From assembly GCA_027660625.1 (NCBI GenBank), contig JAQDNC010000007.1, forward strand, positions 77,207 through 141,206: 64,000 nt of DNA, given 5' to 3'. Made by a program: the position numbers and the translations under genes. Source of the stretch: Coriobacteriaceae bacterium AM100-PB1-1D-6A. Its GTDB lineage: Bacteria; Actinomycetota; Coriobacteriia; Coriobacteriales; Coriobacteriaceae. Positions 36,236 to 45,756 of the stretch are shown piece after piece. The notes under the pieces are model-generated. The model was not told where the DNA came from, searched no databases, and was given only the letters and a program-made list of their open reading frames with translations. The number at the start of each line of letters is the position of its first letter. The first letter of the stretch is position 1.

Positions 36236-37540
36236 TTAACACCCCAACGCGCGAACGGGTATCACGTAGATACCGTCCTCGACCTCGCGGGCGTACTCAC
36301 CCACCCCCACAATCACGGCCATAAACTCCGGTTCGCGTGTGCGTGAACGAGGATTTCCACAGACCTTCTTGCGAACGCGCTTGAGGCTCTCGACGCCGGC
36401 GCTCGCCTTATCTTCACTCACCTTAATCTCAAAGGCGGCCCACCGTCCGTCGGCTAGCTGCACGATAGCATCGCACTCAAGGCCCGAATCGTCGCGATAA
36501 TAGCGCACAGGCGTGCTATCCAGCAGGTCGAGCGACCGCGCGTAGACCGAAAGGTCGCGTATGACCAAATTCTCAAACACCAGACCAAATGTCTGCCAGT
36601 CGGCAAGCAACGCCTGCAAGGACATACCTAGCAAGGCGCAAGCAAGGCTCGGATCTGCCAGATAGCGCTTGGGCTTGACGGTAAAGCGTCGTTTGTCGCG
36701 CGCGGCGGGAACCCAACCGGGGACCTCCTCGAGAATGAACATGCCTTTGAGGGCATCCAGGTACCTACGCACCTTGGTCTCGTCGGCAAACGCTGCGGGT
36801 TCCTCCTCGGCACCGAACATATTCATAAGAATCGTTTTATACGTGGTCGCCTGTCCCAGATTGCGCGCGATCGATGCGGAGACTCGACGAGCAATATCGG
36901 GGTCGAGACCGACCGCCGGGAAGCTGCTCGAAAACGCGGTGTTGAGATATTCGCGGGCGATGAGCTGGGCGTCAGCCGAAACCATATCGATCGCCTCGGG
37001 CCATCCGCCGCGGCAGGCGGCTTCGACAAGCCCCGGTGTATCGCCATTGCACCGGCAGGGCTCAAAACGATGCTCAAACAAGCCCGCCAGGCTCACCTTG
37101 CCGTTGGACTCACCTGTCTCGGCAAGCGTCATGGGGTGCATGCGGACGCGACCGATGCGTCCGGCTCCACTATGCGCGGGCGCCTCCGCCTTTGAGCCAA
37201 ACGCAGGCGTGGCGGAACCCGTGAGGATATAGGCGCCGCGCGTGCCCCGGGTGCGGTCAACCTCGTGTCTAACGTAGTCCCAAATTTGGGGAACGCGCTG
37301 CCACTCATCGATAATATGCGGACGGTCTCCCAGCAACATCATCGCCGGGTCGGCACGTGCGAGGTCGAGATTCTCGTCGACATACGAGGCGGACGCCCCG
37401 TGCTCAAGCGCGGCCCACGTCTTGCCGCACCACTTGATGCCCGCAATCTCGACCGCGCCAAAGACACGAAGGTAGCGCTCGATTTGCGCATCCACGATAC
37501 GTGGGATGTATCCGTCCCGATGTAGCCTCTCGCCTGCCAT
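36236..37540 (-). CDS. AAA ATPase with DUF4143 C-terminal domain
   Basis: A 434-residue protein. The N-terminal AAA_14 domain has a P-loop-like AGIKWCGKTWAA (about 33-43), Walker B PHIIDEWQRVP near 93, and sensor-like TRGTRGAYILTGSATP near 120. The C-terminal DUF4143 domain (about 200-400) includes LVIRDLSVYARSLD and RYYRDDSGLECDAIVQL with a PD-(D/E)XK-like pattern ending WAAFEIKVSED. The glycine-rich loop is slightly unusual (GIKWCGKT, where GxxxxGKT is expected). Homologues are abundant, stand-alone and uncharacterised. Preceded by the 23-bp iteron array, which should contain its promoter and operator. Start at ATG 37540 with GGGGG upstream. Confidence 0.87.
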   Translation of the reverse strand: MAGERLHRDGYIPRIVDAQIERYLRVFGAVEIAGIKWCGKTWAALEHGASASYVDENLDLARADPAMMLLGDRPHIIDEWQRVPQIWDYVRHEVDRTRGTRGAYILTGSATPAFGSKAEAPAHSGAGRIGRVRMHPMTLAETGESNGKVSLAGLFEHRFEPCRCNGDTPGLVEAACRGGWPEAIDMVSADAQLIAREYLNTAFSSSFPAVGLDPDIARRVSASIARNLGQATTYKTILMNMFGAEEEPAAFADETKVRRYLDALKGMFILEEVPGWVPAARDKRRFTVKPKRYLADPSLACALLGMSLQALLADWQTFGLVFENLVIRDLSVYARSLDLLDSTPVRYYRDDSGLECDAIVQLADGRWAAFEIKVSEDKASAGVESLKRVRKKVCGNPRSRTREPEFMAVIVGVGEYAREVEDGIYVIPVRALGC

Positions 37541-37576
37541 GAGCCACCCCCGCAGATTTCCAGGTCCTGCTTTCTG

Positions 37577-37703
37577 ATTCTTCTATTCCACTGTAGCAAA
37601 TTCGGATTTTCGGGTGGTTGCGATTCGGATTTTCGTGTTCATATAATTCGGATTTTCATGTTCTAAGTATTCGGATTTTCTGGTGCTCAAGATTCGGATT
37701 TTC
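37577..37703. repeat. Iteron-like array: ATTCGGATTTTC at exact 23-bp period upstream of the AAA/DUF4143 gene
   Basis: Five perfect copies of the 12-bp core ATTCGGATTTTC start at 37600, 37623, 37646, 37669 and 37692, each followed by an 11-bp unrelated spacer. A degenerate copy (ATTCTTCTATTC) lies in phase at 37577. The array occupies 37 to 163 bp upstream of the ATPase start. It is not CRISPR, since the repeats are only 12 bp and the spacers 11 bp. It most resembles an operator or iteron set for a cooperative DNA-binding protein, perhaps the adjacent gene product. Confidence 0.9.
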
Positions 37704-37735
37704 TGAACCAGCTGGTCAGTGGGCGCCCTCATTGG

Positions 37736-37773
37736 CAAAAAGGCGGGGAGCACCGATAACGGCACCCCCCGCC
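37736..37773 (-). terminator. Terminator after the flavin/Fe-S oxidoreductase
   Basis: On the minus strand a stem of roughly 12 bp (GGGCGGGGGGTGCC / GGTGCTCCCCGCC) followed by TTTTTG, 27 nt past the stop codon. Confidence 0.75.
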
Positions 37774-37799
37774 CACTCAATACGCGATAGCTTTCTTGC

Positions 37800-39830
37800 C
37801 TAGAGCTCGTTGGCCGCGTGATATGCCGTGCGAATGGCGCTCGCAATGTCGGCGGTGCGCTCGCCCGAGCAGTCGCCCACGCAGGTCACGGGCACCGTCA
37901 CGCCGTCCAGGTCAAACGCGTTGGCCTTGGAGCCTACGGCCATCACCACGTAATCGCAGGCGATCTTCACCGGCTCCTCGGCGCCGTCCTCGGTGGTGCG
38001 AATGGCCTCCACGCCCTCGTCGGTAATGGCGGTCAGGCGGGTCTTAACGTGCTGCTCCACGTTGTGCTCTGCGAAGTCGCTCATGATCAGCGGCAGAATG
38101 GTCTCGGACTCGCCCGCGGCAATCTTGTCGAGCATCTCGACAATCGCCACCTCGCAGCCGTGCTGCAGCAGGTACTCGGCAGTCTCGGTGCCCACCAGGC
38201 CGCCGCCGATAACGGCGACGCGGCCCGTAAGCTCCACCTTGCCGGCCAGCACGTCCCAGCTCGAGACGACCTTCTCCGAGTCGGCACCCGGAACGGGGAT
38301 GACCACGTCGTGTGCACCCACGGCCACAATCGCGGCGTCGGCGGCGTTGAGTTCCTCGGCCGTAGCGGCGTGGTTGAGCTCAGCCTTCACGCCCAGGCCG
38401 GGCAGGATCTTCTCGTAGTACTCGACCGAGCGCATAATCTCGTCCTTGCGCGGAGGCGCGGCCGCCAGCACAATCTGGCCGCCCAGATGATCGCTCGCCT
38501 CGTAGACAGTCACGTCGTAGCCGCGCTTGGCCGCCACGCGCGCGGCCTCCAGGCCGGCAATACCGCCGCCCACCACGGCGATCTTCTTGTCGCCCTCGCC
38601 CGGCTTGATGGCGACGGTCGCCTCGTCGCCGTTCTCGGCATTAAGCACGCACGAAATGTACTTGCGGTTTTGAATCGCGTCGACGCAGCCCTTGTTGCAG
38701 TTGAGGCACTCGCGGATGGGCTCACCCGTGGCGGCCTTCAGCGCAATGTCGGGGTCGCACATGAGTGAGCGGCCATAGGCGATGATGTCAGCCGCGCCGT
38801 CTTCCAGAATCTTCTCGCCGGCCTCGACCGAGACCACGCGACCGACGGTTGCCACCGGCACGGAGACCAGGGCCTTAACGCGCTCGGCCACCGGCAGCGT
38901 CCAGTTGTAGGGCATGGCACCCATGGGCGGAATGGTGTCACCCATGTTGCCGGTGTGGTTGGCCTGTGCGACCTGGATCATATCGATGCCCGCGCCCTCG
39001 AGCAGCTTGGCAAACTCGCAGGCCTCGTCGGGCTGCAGGCCGCCCTTGCCGCGCGGCGTACCGTCGGGGTTCTCCATGATCACGGGGAGCTTGTACTCCA
39101 CCATCAGCTCCGGCGCGGCCTCCTTAATGGCGGCGACGACCTCCAGCGCATAACGGACGCGGTTCTCGAACGAGCCACCATACTCGTCCGTGCGCTTGTT
39201 GAGGATGGCGGAGCACAGCGAACCCACCAGACGGTCACCGTGGACCTCGATGGCGTCGATCCCGGCCTGCTGTGCGCGAGCGGCCGAGGCGGCGATAGCC
39301 TCCTTGATCTGGGTGAGCTGCTCCACGGTGGCCTCGTTCACAAAGTGCTGCATGTCGTGGTGCAGCTTGGCGTAGGCCTGCTTGCGGATCTCGTTGGACT
39401 CGGCCATCTTGGCGGCGAAGGTCTCCTCGTCGCCGGCGGCCTTGGCCTCCTGCGCGGCCTTGGCGGCGGTCATGGAACCCATGACCATACGGCCGACGCC
39501 GGGCACGTCGTACTCGGGGTGGAACAGCTGCAGCGCGACCTTGGCACCGTGCTTGTGGACGGCGTCGGCCAGCGCCTTAAACGTGGGGATCTGGGCGTCG
39601 GTCGCCAGCTTGGGCGTGGGGCTCGCGGTCATGACGGGAGCGACGTCGCCGATGACGATGTAGCTCACGCCGCCACGGGCCAGGCGCTCGTAAAAGGCCA
39701 GGCTGCGCTCGCCAATGGAGCCGTCGCGCTCCTCGTAGCCGGTGGTCAGCGGCGGGAACATGATGCGGTTCTTGAGCTCAAGGGGGCCAACCGTAATGGG
39801 CTGAAGCAGCTTAGTGGCAGGTGCAGTCAT
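37800..39830 (-). CDS. NADH:flavin oxidoreductase / enoate reductase-type FMN-4Fe4S-FAD enzyme
   Basis: A 676-residue enzyme of the 2,4-dienoyl-CoA reductase / BaiCD / enoate-reductase family. Residues 1-360 are an Old Yellow Enzyme FMN barrel (ELKNRIMFPPLTTGY near 17, EVHGDRLVGSLCSAILNKRTDEYGG near 200-222). The 4Fe-4S cysteines are in CLNCNKGCVDAI and ISC near 375-392. The C-terminal half is a FAD/NAD(P) disulfide-reductase module (KIAVVGGGIAGLEAARVAA near 410; AVIGGGLVGTETAEY near 540). Such enzymes reduce activated C=C bonds (fatty acids, bile-acid intermediates, plant compounds); the substrate cannot be told. The ATG at 39830 has GAGAGGA six bases upstream; an ATG at 39836 would abut that motif. 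Confidence 0.9.
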   Translation of the reverse strand: MTAPATKLLQPITVGPLELKNRIMFPPLTTGYEERDGSIGERSLAFYERLARGGVSYIVIGDVAPVMTASPTPKLATDAQIPTFKALADAVHKHGAKVALQLFHPEYDVPGVGRMVMGSMTAAKAAQEAKAAGDEETFAAKMAESNEIRKQAYAKLHHDMQHFVNEATVEQLTQIKEAIAASAARAQQAGIDAIEVHGDRLVGSLCSAILNKRTDEYGGSFENRVRYALEVVAAIKEAAPELMVEYKLPVIMENPDGTPRGKGGLQPDEACEFAKLLEGAGIDMIQVAQANHTGNMGDTIPPMGAMPYNWTLPVAERVKALVSVPVATVGRVVSVEAGEKILEDGAADIIAYGRSLMCDPDIALKAATGEPIRECLNCNKGCVDAIQNRKYISCVLNAENGDEATVAIKPGEGDKKIAVVGGGIAGLEAARVAAKRGYDVTVYEASDHLGGQIVLAAAPPRKDEIMRSVEYYEKILPGLGVKAELNHAATAEELNAADAAIVAVGAHDVVIPVPGADSEKVVSSWDVLAGKVELTGRVAVIGGGLVGTETAEYLLQHGCEVAIVEMLDKIAAGESETILPLIMSDFAEHNVEQHVKTRLTAITDEGVEAIRTTEDGAEEPVKIACDYVVMAVGSKANAFDLDGVTVPVTCVGDCSGERTADIASAIRTAYHAANEL

Positions 39831-39969
39831 GGACATTCCTCTCTTGTAGGCGCGGCGGCGATGGTGCCGCGTAGTTGTCTAGAGGATATGGCATGGGGGC
39901 ACAGCAGCACAACGAAAATCGGCGGATAGCAAGTAGCGGCAGGTAGATGGGGTGGGGCGGCCCGTCGGC

Positions 39970-40096
39970 TTGTCTCAATCTGTAACAGTAACTCGGAAAA
40001 AACGGGTCTTACTGTTACAGATCGAGACAAACCAAACTTACCCGTCAGAAAATCTCAATCTGTAACAGTAACTCGGCAAAATCTGTAACAGTTAGC
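39970..40096. repeat. TCTGTAACAG hairpin repeats (R1)
   Basis: A 62-bp hairpin unit (39970-40031): arm TTGTCTCAATCTGTAACAGT and its reverse complement around a CGGAAAAAACGGG loop. It is followed by a second, partly deleted unit (40050-40096) containing two further CTGTAACAGT half-sites. The same family occurs four times at 46073-46651, on the other side of the glycosidase gene. The remainder of the 354-bp gap holds the oxidoreductase promoter and the glycosidase terminator. Confidence 0.85.
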
Positions 40097-40112
40097 CGCC
40101 CAAAACGTACCA

Positions 40113-40148
40113 AAAACGGGCGCGACACTCACGTACCGCGCCCGTTCG
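40113..40148 (-). terminator. Terminator of the surface glycosidase gene
   Basis: On the minus strand, stem AACGGGCGCG / CGCGCCCGTT followed by TTTTGG, about 40 nt past the stop codon. Confidence 0.8.
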
Positions 40149-40184
40149 CTAGCACAAGTCCCTTCCAGAACTTATTGTTGACGC

Positions 40185-43100
40185 TTAGCGCTCGCTTCTG
40201 CGCTTAAGCAGACGAGAAGCCGCGATGGCCGCAGCACCAACGCAAAAGGCAAGACCCGCGAAGAACATGGAGCTGTCACCCGTACCGGGAAGATCGGCCT
40301 TGGTGCCCTTCTTGTCACCCTTGTTCTGGGAACCCGTGCTGTCCTTGTCTGTAGAAGCGCCACCGGAGCCGGAGCCGCCCTCGCTACCGGAGCCGGAGCC
40401 GCCGGACTGCTGCTTATTCCACTTGGCGTAGAGCGTAGTGTCAGCATTCACGGCAGCATCGAAATCAAACGCATACTCACCGTCCTTGTCAGTGCACCAC
40501 CCAGCGAAGTCATAACCTTCTCGCGTGGGGTCAGCAGGCTTGGCCAATTTGCCGCCCTCGTTAAGCTCGACCGTAGACTTGTTCCCGCAACCGTCGTCAA
40601 ACGTCACGGTTACCTTCTTTACAGGAGCCTTGGCAACCAAAGCGTCAAGCGCTGCCTTGAGAGAGTCAGTAGCATCCTTGACCTCGCCGTACGTCACATC
40701 CTGCCCGGCATTGATACGGTCGATGACGTCATGTGCGCGCTTCAAGGGATCGGTAAGACCCTCCACCGACTCATACGAATCGGCATTCTTCTGAGCGGTC
40801 TCTGCGCGAGCGATCAGAGAGAGCAGTCCGTTCTCACCGTTCAGGCCATACGGATCGTTTTGCTTGGTGACTCCGAAAACCTGAAGCTCGACCACATGGT
40901 TTTCCTTCGAGACGCCCGTGCCCTTGACACCGGAGGCATACAGACGCACATAGCGTGCTGTCGTCGCTGCCGTAGAACCGGAGGCGTCGAAGAGCTGCTT
41001 GCCCTCAGCTGTCTCGGCATACAGGCTGTCCTTCGGATCCTCGCCCAGGCCAAACACATCGCTATCGCCCGAATAGTAGAGCACCTGAGCGTCCGAGAAA
41101 TCAGACTTGCTTGCAACCACGAGCGCAGTCGCCTTATAGGTGCGCGAGTCCGCCCAATAGCGCCATAGGTTCACGCCGGTAATCTCGTAATCGGAGCCGA
41201 GGTCGACCTGCATGTACGAGCCCGCTTCCTTACCATCGTTGCCAAAGATACAATAGCCGTTAGTGTCCGCATTGTTGCCATCAGTCGCAACGGTCAGGGC
41301 ACGAGAAGCGTCGGAATTCGTCACCGGAGTCGTGGTGTCACCGTCGACCCAAGCAGCCGTCGGCACCTTGCCCAGGGCAAGGTTCACGGTTTTGTTTGCA
41401 GGAACAAGCTTGAGGTAACCCGCGTAAAGGTTGTCGTATGCGGTCTTTTTGGCAGCAGCGTCACCCTTCAGCGCCGCCTTCGCCTGATCGATCAGGTTAT
41501 CCATATCGGCGTTTGCCCAGGACGCATCGCTTACCTGGTCCTTCTTCGCCTCAACGGTCTCGATCAACTCCGCCAGTGCAGAAGTGGGAACCTCGTCGTA
41601 ACCAAGAGCATGATCATAGACGGCAAGCGAAGACTGCTTCGCGCCGCCGCCTGCCGTGATCGCACCGGTGCTCACAGCGTGGTCGGCGTTATTTTCACCC
41701 AGGTAGGCGCTGCCGGCAAGCTCACCATCAACGTAGATCTTAAGCATGCCGTTATTCTCACGGACGCCCGCGACTGTAACACTGCCGCCCGCGACCGTCA
41801 CATCGGAGGTAGCGGTCGTACCGTTAACGGTAAACCATGCCTTGCCGTCGTTGTCGATACCGAGCTTCCATTCATCGCCCTGAGAAAGGAGCACCGTCGA
41901 AGCTGCAGCATCAGAAACGTTTGTGGCAACGGTGAAACCGTTCTTGCCTTCAACGCTATTCTCGGCATCCGAGAGCTCGCCACCAGCTGAGGTGGCAGCA
42001 GAGGCAATGACCCCATCCTTGTGATAAATACCCGAGACACTTCCCTCAAGGCTGTTGCCACAAGCATCCTGGCCCTGAGCAGCCGCGACCTCGATCTTGC
42101 TGCCGTTCTTCACACCGTTTTTCAGCTTGATGTCGAACGTGCGCATGTCGGCGGATGCCTCGACGCTCTCGCACTCAACCTGTTTGCCGTCGACCGTTAC
42201 GGTGAACTGTGCATTGGTCACGTGCTTGCTTGCCTGAACGCGAAGGCTCTTTACGCCCTTAACATACATGGTGTCAAGCTTTGGAGCCTCGGTATCGCCC
42301 TTCTGGCTCAGATTCCAAATCTGGGTCTCGCCGGGCTTAAGCGTCACGGTAGCCGTATCACCCTGAGCATAGCTGTCCTTCGAAGCACCGAGCGCGCTTC
42401 CGTCCGAGGTGTAGGATTCAACGATCGAGCGCTTAAAGGTGCCAGCATGCGAGGCGCCCACACCGGCATCGAGCTTGAAGGTAATGGTCTTCTCGCTAGC
42501 CGACGGGTTGCGCATCGAAATGATGCCCTCGTCGCCCTTGCTGTTGAAGCAGGCAAAACCGTAGGCATCCTGCGTTCCCGCGCCGCTGATACCGCCGAGC
42601 TTAACGCCCGAAGCAGGGACGCCGCCAATCATCTTAGCGTTCTGAAGCTTGTCGAAGCTCGTTTCGGCCCACTCGAGGAAGTCGGCGTTCACCAGATATT
42701 TCTCGTCATCTAACAGGCTGTCGGAGTAATAGAGCTCCCAGAACGACGTACCGCGCGTTGCCATCATGTACAGATAGTTGCGGAACTGGGCGCCGTTCAT
42801 GGAGTTGGCACTGATGCCCGTACCCTCTTTGCCGTAAATCGGGTCGTGGTTGTAGAGGTTGGACAGCGGGAACTGGAAATCGTGGTTCTTGACGAAGTCA
42901 TAGTAGGCTCCGTCTCGATAGCTCAGCATGTTGTCCATCTTGTTGTTAAGCGTGGAGTTGGAAACCTCGCCGCGGTCATGCGTGCACTGAATCCACACCG
43001 AGTTGGACCACTGCAAGAACCAAGGGCTCGGGTTCACATAGCAGGTAAGAGAGACCCACAGGTTATCAATACCAAGATCGTCTGCCTTGTCCCACACGTT

Positions 43101-45599
43101 CTCAAACAGGACAATCCACTTTTCCCACAAGTCGGTAGCGTGATAGAAACCGTTCGGGCCACCGTACATGTGATGGTGATTCTCGTCGTAGCCTACAACG
43201 CCCTCGCCCTGAGAGAATGCGTTGTACTGCGCGTTGTCAGCATAGCCATCCCATTTCCAGTAGTTGACGCCGTAATCAGCCATCCACTGCAAGGCAAGAT
43301 TCTGGAAATTGTCAACGTAACGCTGGTCAGCAACATCAATCGAGCCACCAGCGGCCGAACCGTTACCCGCCTTGGAAATAATATCTGCAAGTTGACCATA
43401 GAAGTTGTAACCGCCGCGCGGGCCAACCCAGACGCCGAAGTTCGATCCGAGTTTCTCCACAAGCGATGAAGACGTCGTGAGCTTATTGGGGAACTTAGAG
43501 TTAAACGTCCAAAACCCGTCGGTGTTTTTACCCGTGCCAGAACGGCCCGGGTCAACCGACGCCTCGGTGTTGTTGTAGTTGTTCCAGCCGTCGTCAACGA
43601 CATAGGAGTCGAGCGGACGAACGCCCGTGGAGGAAAGGTTCTTGTCCACCGCCTTGAACGAATCGAGAATGTTATTCTCGTCGATGAGCATCATATTGTC
43701 GAACCAAGAGTTGTACTGAATGCGGAACTCGCTCGGCTTTGAGATGCCCTTGATATAGCTGTAGAAGTCGGTACGAACCACGTCGTTGTTCGAGCCGTCG
43801 GAGTGGGTGGCACCCACAACAGTCTGCCACGAAACGTACTTGCCGTCCGAGGTGAGCTGCCCATCGCGCTCAAAATCGGTGAAATTCTTGCCAGTCCAAT
43901 AGCGCATACGGCCCAAGTCATCGACAATCTGAGTGTCGGTTTCAGGGAACTCCGAACCCAAGAATAAGCCGTTGACATAAATGGGCTGGCCCAGGTTGGC
44001 GCGCGCCTCGGTCATCTCGACAACCCCACCTTTACCCGTGGGGATAGTCCAGGTGTAGCTCGCATCCTTGACGTTGAGGTGTTCGCCATCGATGTAGTTG
44101 AAACGGATGTCCTTATCCTCGGAATTGACCTCAAGGAACTTACGCATAAAGTGATCGTCATCGTACATGACGACCTTCTCAGTCACCGTCGCAAGACCGT
44201 TACCAAACTGCACCGGCTTGAAGGTGAACGTCAACATCTTGCCAGATTTCTCGACGTCGTTAATCGTCGCGGTGGTATCGCTAACCTGCACCGGTCCGTC
44301 CAACTCAAGATTGCTCGTCTTGAGTTGCGGTTTGCCCGAAGCGTTCTCGAACGTGTCGAACTTCTCTTGATACAAATCGAGCTCGGCACCAGAAGCAAAA
44401 CTGCCTCCCTGAGCCTCGAGCACCCGGATGCCTACATAACGGCCGGTCTGAACCTTATCGAGCCCAAAGTAGGTCATCTTGCAGGTTCCGTCGTCGTTAT
44501 AGGAAGAGCTCAAGTCGACCGAGAACGTCCCTTTCTTGTTCGAATCATCGAACAAGCCGTCCTTGCTATCCGAGACATACACCGCGAACTTCTTAAAGGT
44601 GCCGTTGGCACCCTTGACATTGCGGCCCGCGTAGCCAACCGTCTGGAAGGAACTCTTCGCTCCCTCACCGCGGTCAATCGTCAAATCGACAGGCAGCTTC
44701 TTCGTATCGCCCTCACCCGCGCCGTAGCGAGAGTGATAGTAGGTGGTGAAGTCGCCATCGACCAGCGCTTCGTAACCGCCGCCCTCGTTGGTGGCAACGG
44801 ACGTGCCCGTCACGGTCCAGCCCTTAGATCCGTGCACGACGGAGTTGTCCGAGGCGTCAAGCACATCGAGCTCCGCCACGTTCATGTACTTGTTCTCGTT
44901 GGAGGGCTGCCAATGATAGGTCGTGAGACCGGTCAGGCGGACCGCCTTACCCTGCACGGCAGCGAACTTAATGACCGTGGTGCCCGTGTCGTTCATGGTG
45001 CCGTTCTCTACGAGCGTCGCCCATGTGCCATCGGCCATCTGGTACTCGAGCTTGTAAGTCTTAACGCGACCCGTGCAGTTATAGCCCACCGATTCATGAT
45101 GGCGCGGCGTATAGCTAACGCTTGCAATGGTCTTAGTACCGCCAAAATCCACAATGAGGTTTGCTGTTCCTGCGGCCTCCGAAGAAGACGCCCAATAAGT
45201 GCCAGCATCCCCATCGATGGCCTTCGACGCCAAAGCGGCCTCGCTCGTGTCAACGGAGGAGCCCGCAACTGTCACGGCCGTGGGCCTGACGCTCGTGAGA
45301 GCACCGGCCGGCTCAAGTCGCGTGGCCTCGGCAAGCGATTGAATAACAAATTCCTCGGACCCCGACCCGGGAACGAGAGTGGTAGAGGCGAGCTTGTTGT
45401 TGATTTCGACAGTCTTGAGCTTACCGGCAGCGGTGCTGAACGTTCTCGAAATCGCATTGTTGCCAATGGTCACGTTGCCGTTCGATTCATTCACCACCAC
45501 GTTGCCATAGCCGGCCGCAAGAGCGGCGGGCGGGGCCGACAACCCCAGAAAGCCCGCCACTGCAAACACGGCAGCCACAAGATAGCGTTTTTTGAGCAT
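40185..45599 (-). CDS. Sortase-anchored multidomain clan GH-D (GH36-like) glycosidase
   Basis: An 1,804-residue cell-wall protein. Signal peptide at 1-30 (ends AALAAG), two F5/8-type-C (CBM32-like) domains at about 95-260 and 265-415, and a catalytic barrel at about 540-1060 with clan GH-D hallmarks: SYVVDDGWNNY, then YGVNYWKWDGYAD (probable nucleophile Asp) and VWIQCTHDRGEVS. A laminin-G-like domain lies near 1210-1340, a third F5/8C near 1400-1560, a FIVAR-like helical repeat near 1590-1650 and an InlB/Flg_new repeat (GYDFAGWCTDKDGEY) near 1690. A Gly/Ser-rich linker leads to LPGTG plus a membrane helix and basic tail at the C-terminus. Likely removes alpha-galactose or alpha-GalNAc from host glycans; exact specificity is inference. 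AAAGGGGAG precedes ATG 45599. Confidence 0.88.
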   Translation of the reverse strand: MLKKRYLVAAVFAVAGFLGLSAPPAALAAGYGNVVVNESNGNVTIGNNAISRTFSTAAGKLKTVEINNKLASTTLVPGSGSEEFVIQSLAEATRLEPAGALTSVRPTAVTVAGSSVDTSEAALASKAIDGDAGTYWASSSEAAGTANLIVDFGGTKTIASVSYTPRHHESVGYNCTGRVKTYKLEYQMADGTWATLVENGTMNDTGTTVIKFAAVQGKAVRLTGLTTYHWQPSNENKYMNVAELDVLDASDNSVVHGSKGWTVTGTSVATNEGGGYEALVDGDFTTYYHSRYGAGEGDTKKLPVDLTIDRGEGAKSSFQTVGYAGRNVKGANGTFKKFAVYVSDSKDGLFDDSNKKGTFSVDLSSSYNDDGTCKMTYFGLDKVQTGRYVGIRVLEAQGGSFASGAELDLYQEKFDTFENASGKPQLKTSNLELDGPVQVSDTTATINDVEKSGKMLTFTFKPVQFGNGLATVTEKVVMYDDDHFMRKFLEVNSEDKDIRFNYIDGEHLNVKDASYTWTIPTGKGGVVEMTEARANLGQPIYVNGLFLGSEFPETDTQIVDDLGRMRYWTGKNFTDFERDGQLTSDGKYVSWQTVVGATHSDGSNNDVVRTDFYSYIKGISKPSEFRIQYNSWFDNMMLIDENNILDSFKAVDKNLSSTGVRPLDSYVVDDGWNNYNNTEASVDPGRSGTGKNTDGFWTFNSKFPNKLTTSSSLVEKLGSNFGVWVGPRGGYNFYGQLADIISKAGNGSAAGGSIDVADQRYVDNFQNLALQWMADYGVNYWKWDGYADNAQYNAFSQGEGVVGYDENHHHMYGGPNGFYHATDLWEKWIVLFENVWDKADDLGIDNLWVSLTCYVNPSPWFLQWSNSVWIQCTHDRGEVSNSTLNNKMDNMLSYRDGAYYDFVKNHDFQFPLSNLYNHDPIYGKEGTGISANSMNGAQFRNYLYMMATRGTSFWELYYSDSLLDDEKYLVNADFLEWAETSFDKLQNAKMIGGVPASGVKLGGISGAGTQDAYGFACFNSKGDEGIISMRNPSASEKTITFKLDAGVGASHAGTFKRSIVESYTSDGSALGASKDSYAQGDTATVTLKPGETQIWNLSQKGDTEAPKLDTMYVKGVKSLRVQASKHVTNAQFTVTVDGKQVECESVEASADMRTFDIKLKNGVKNGSKIEVAAAQGQDACGNSLEGSVSGIYHKDGVIASAATSAGGELSDAENSVEGKNGFTVATNVSDAAASTVLLSQGDEWKLGIDNDGKAWFTVNGTTATSDVTVAGGSVTVAGVRENNGMLKIYVDGELAGSAYLGENNADHAVSTGAITAGGGAKQSSLAVYDHALGYDEVPTSALAELIETVEAKKDQVSDASWANADMDNLIDQAKAALKGDAAAKKTAYDNLYAGYLKLVPANKTVNLALGKVPTAAWVDGDTTTPVTNSDASRALTVATDGNNADTNGYCIFGNDGKEAGSYMQVDLGSDYEITGVNLWRYWADSRTYKATALVVASKSDFSDAQVLYYSGDSDVFGLGEDPKDSLYAETAEGKQLFDASGSTAATTARYVRLYASGVKGTGVSKENHVVELQVFGVTKQNDPYGLNGENGLLSLIARAETAQKNADSYESVEGLTDPLKRAHDVIDRINAGQDVTYGEVKDATDSLKAALDALVAKAPVKKVTVTFDDGCGNKSTVELNEGGKLAKPADPTREGYDFAGWCTDKDGEYAFDFDAAVNADTTLYAKWNKQQSGGSGSGSEGGSGSGGASTDKDSTGSQNKGDKKGTKADLPGTGDSSMFFAGLAFCVGAAAIAASRLLKRRSER

Positions 45600-45664
45600 G
45601 TGCTCCCCTTTCATTTAATCCGTGCGACGCCCCATAGTTCTCAGGCGCAACCTACCGACGCAGT

Positions 45665-45678
45665 ATGAGTAATCTCAT
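45665..45678. promoter_or_regulatory. Dyad ATGAGTAATCTCAT upstream of the glycosidase
   Basis: A 14-bp palindrome with five-base half sites (ATGAG/CTCAT), 66-79 bp upstream of the ATG. It is a plausible operator; the regulator is unknown. A second perfect palindrome, ATACCAATTGGTAT, lies near 45794. Confidence 0.4.
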
Positions 45679-45742
45679 TCATGATAAAGAAGCTGTTTAA
45701 CACGGTTTGTAGCGGGCCAGCTAAATCGGCGAATGGTAGGTT

Positions 45743-45756
45743 CCCCCCCCCCCCCC
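45743..45756. repeat. Homopolymer C14 (G14 on the coding strand) upstream of the glycosidase
   Basis: Fourteen consecutive C residues, 144-157 bp upstream of the surface glycosidase start codon. No other homopolymer of comparable length was seen in the window. Tracts of this length are prone to slipped-strand length change and are a classic basis for phase variation of surface proteins. Confidence 0.85.

Noticed and set aside
37577..37703. CRISPR array
   Set aside because: Repeats of 12 bp with 11-bp spacers are far too short and no cas gene is present.
37583..37846. An 87-codon frame through the 23-bp iteron array
   Set aside because: The period of 23 is not a multiple of three, so the repeats are read in different frames; selection is on DNA spacing, not on protein.
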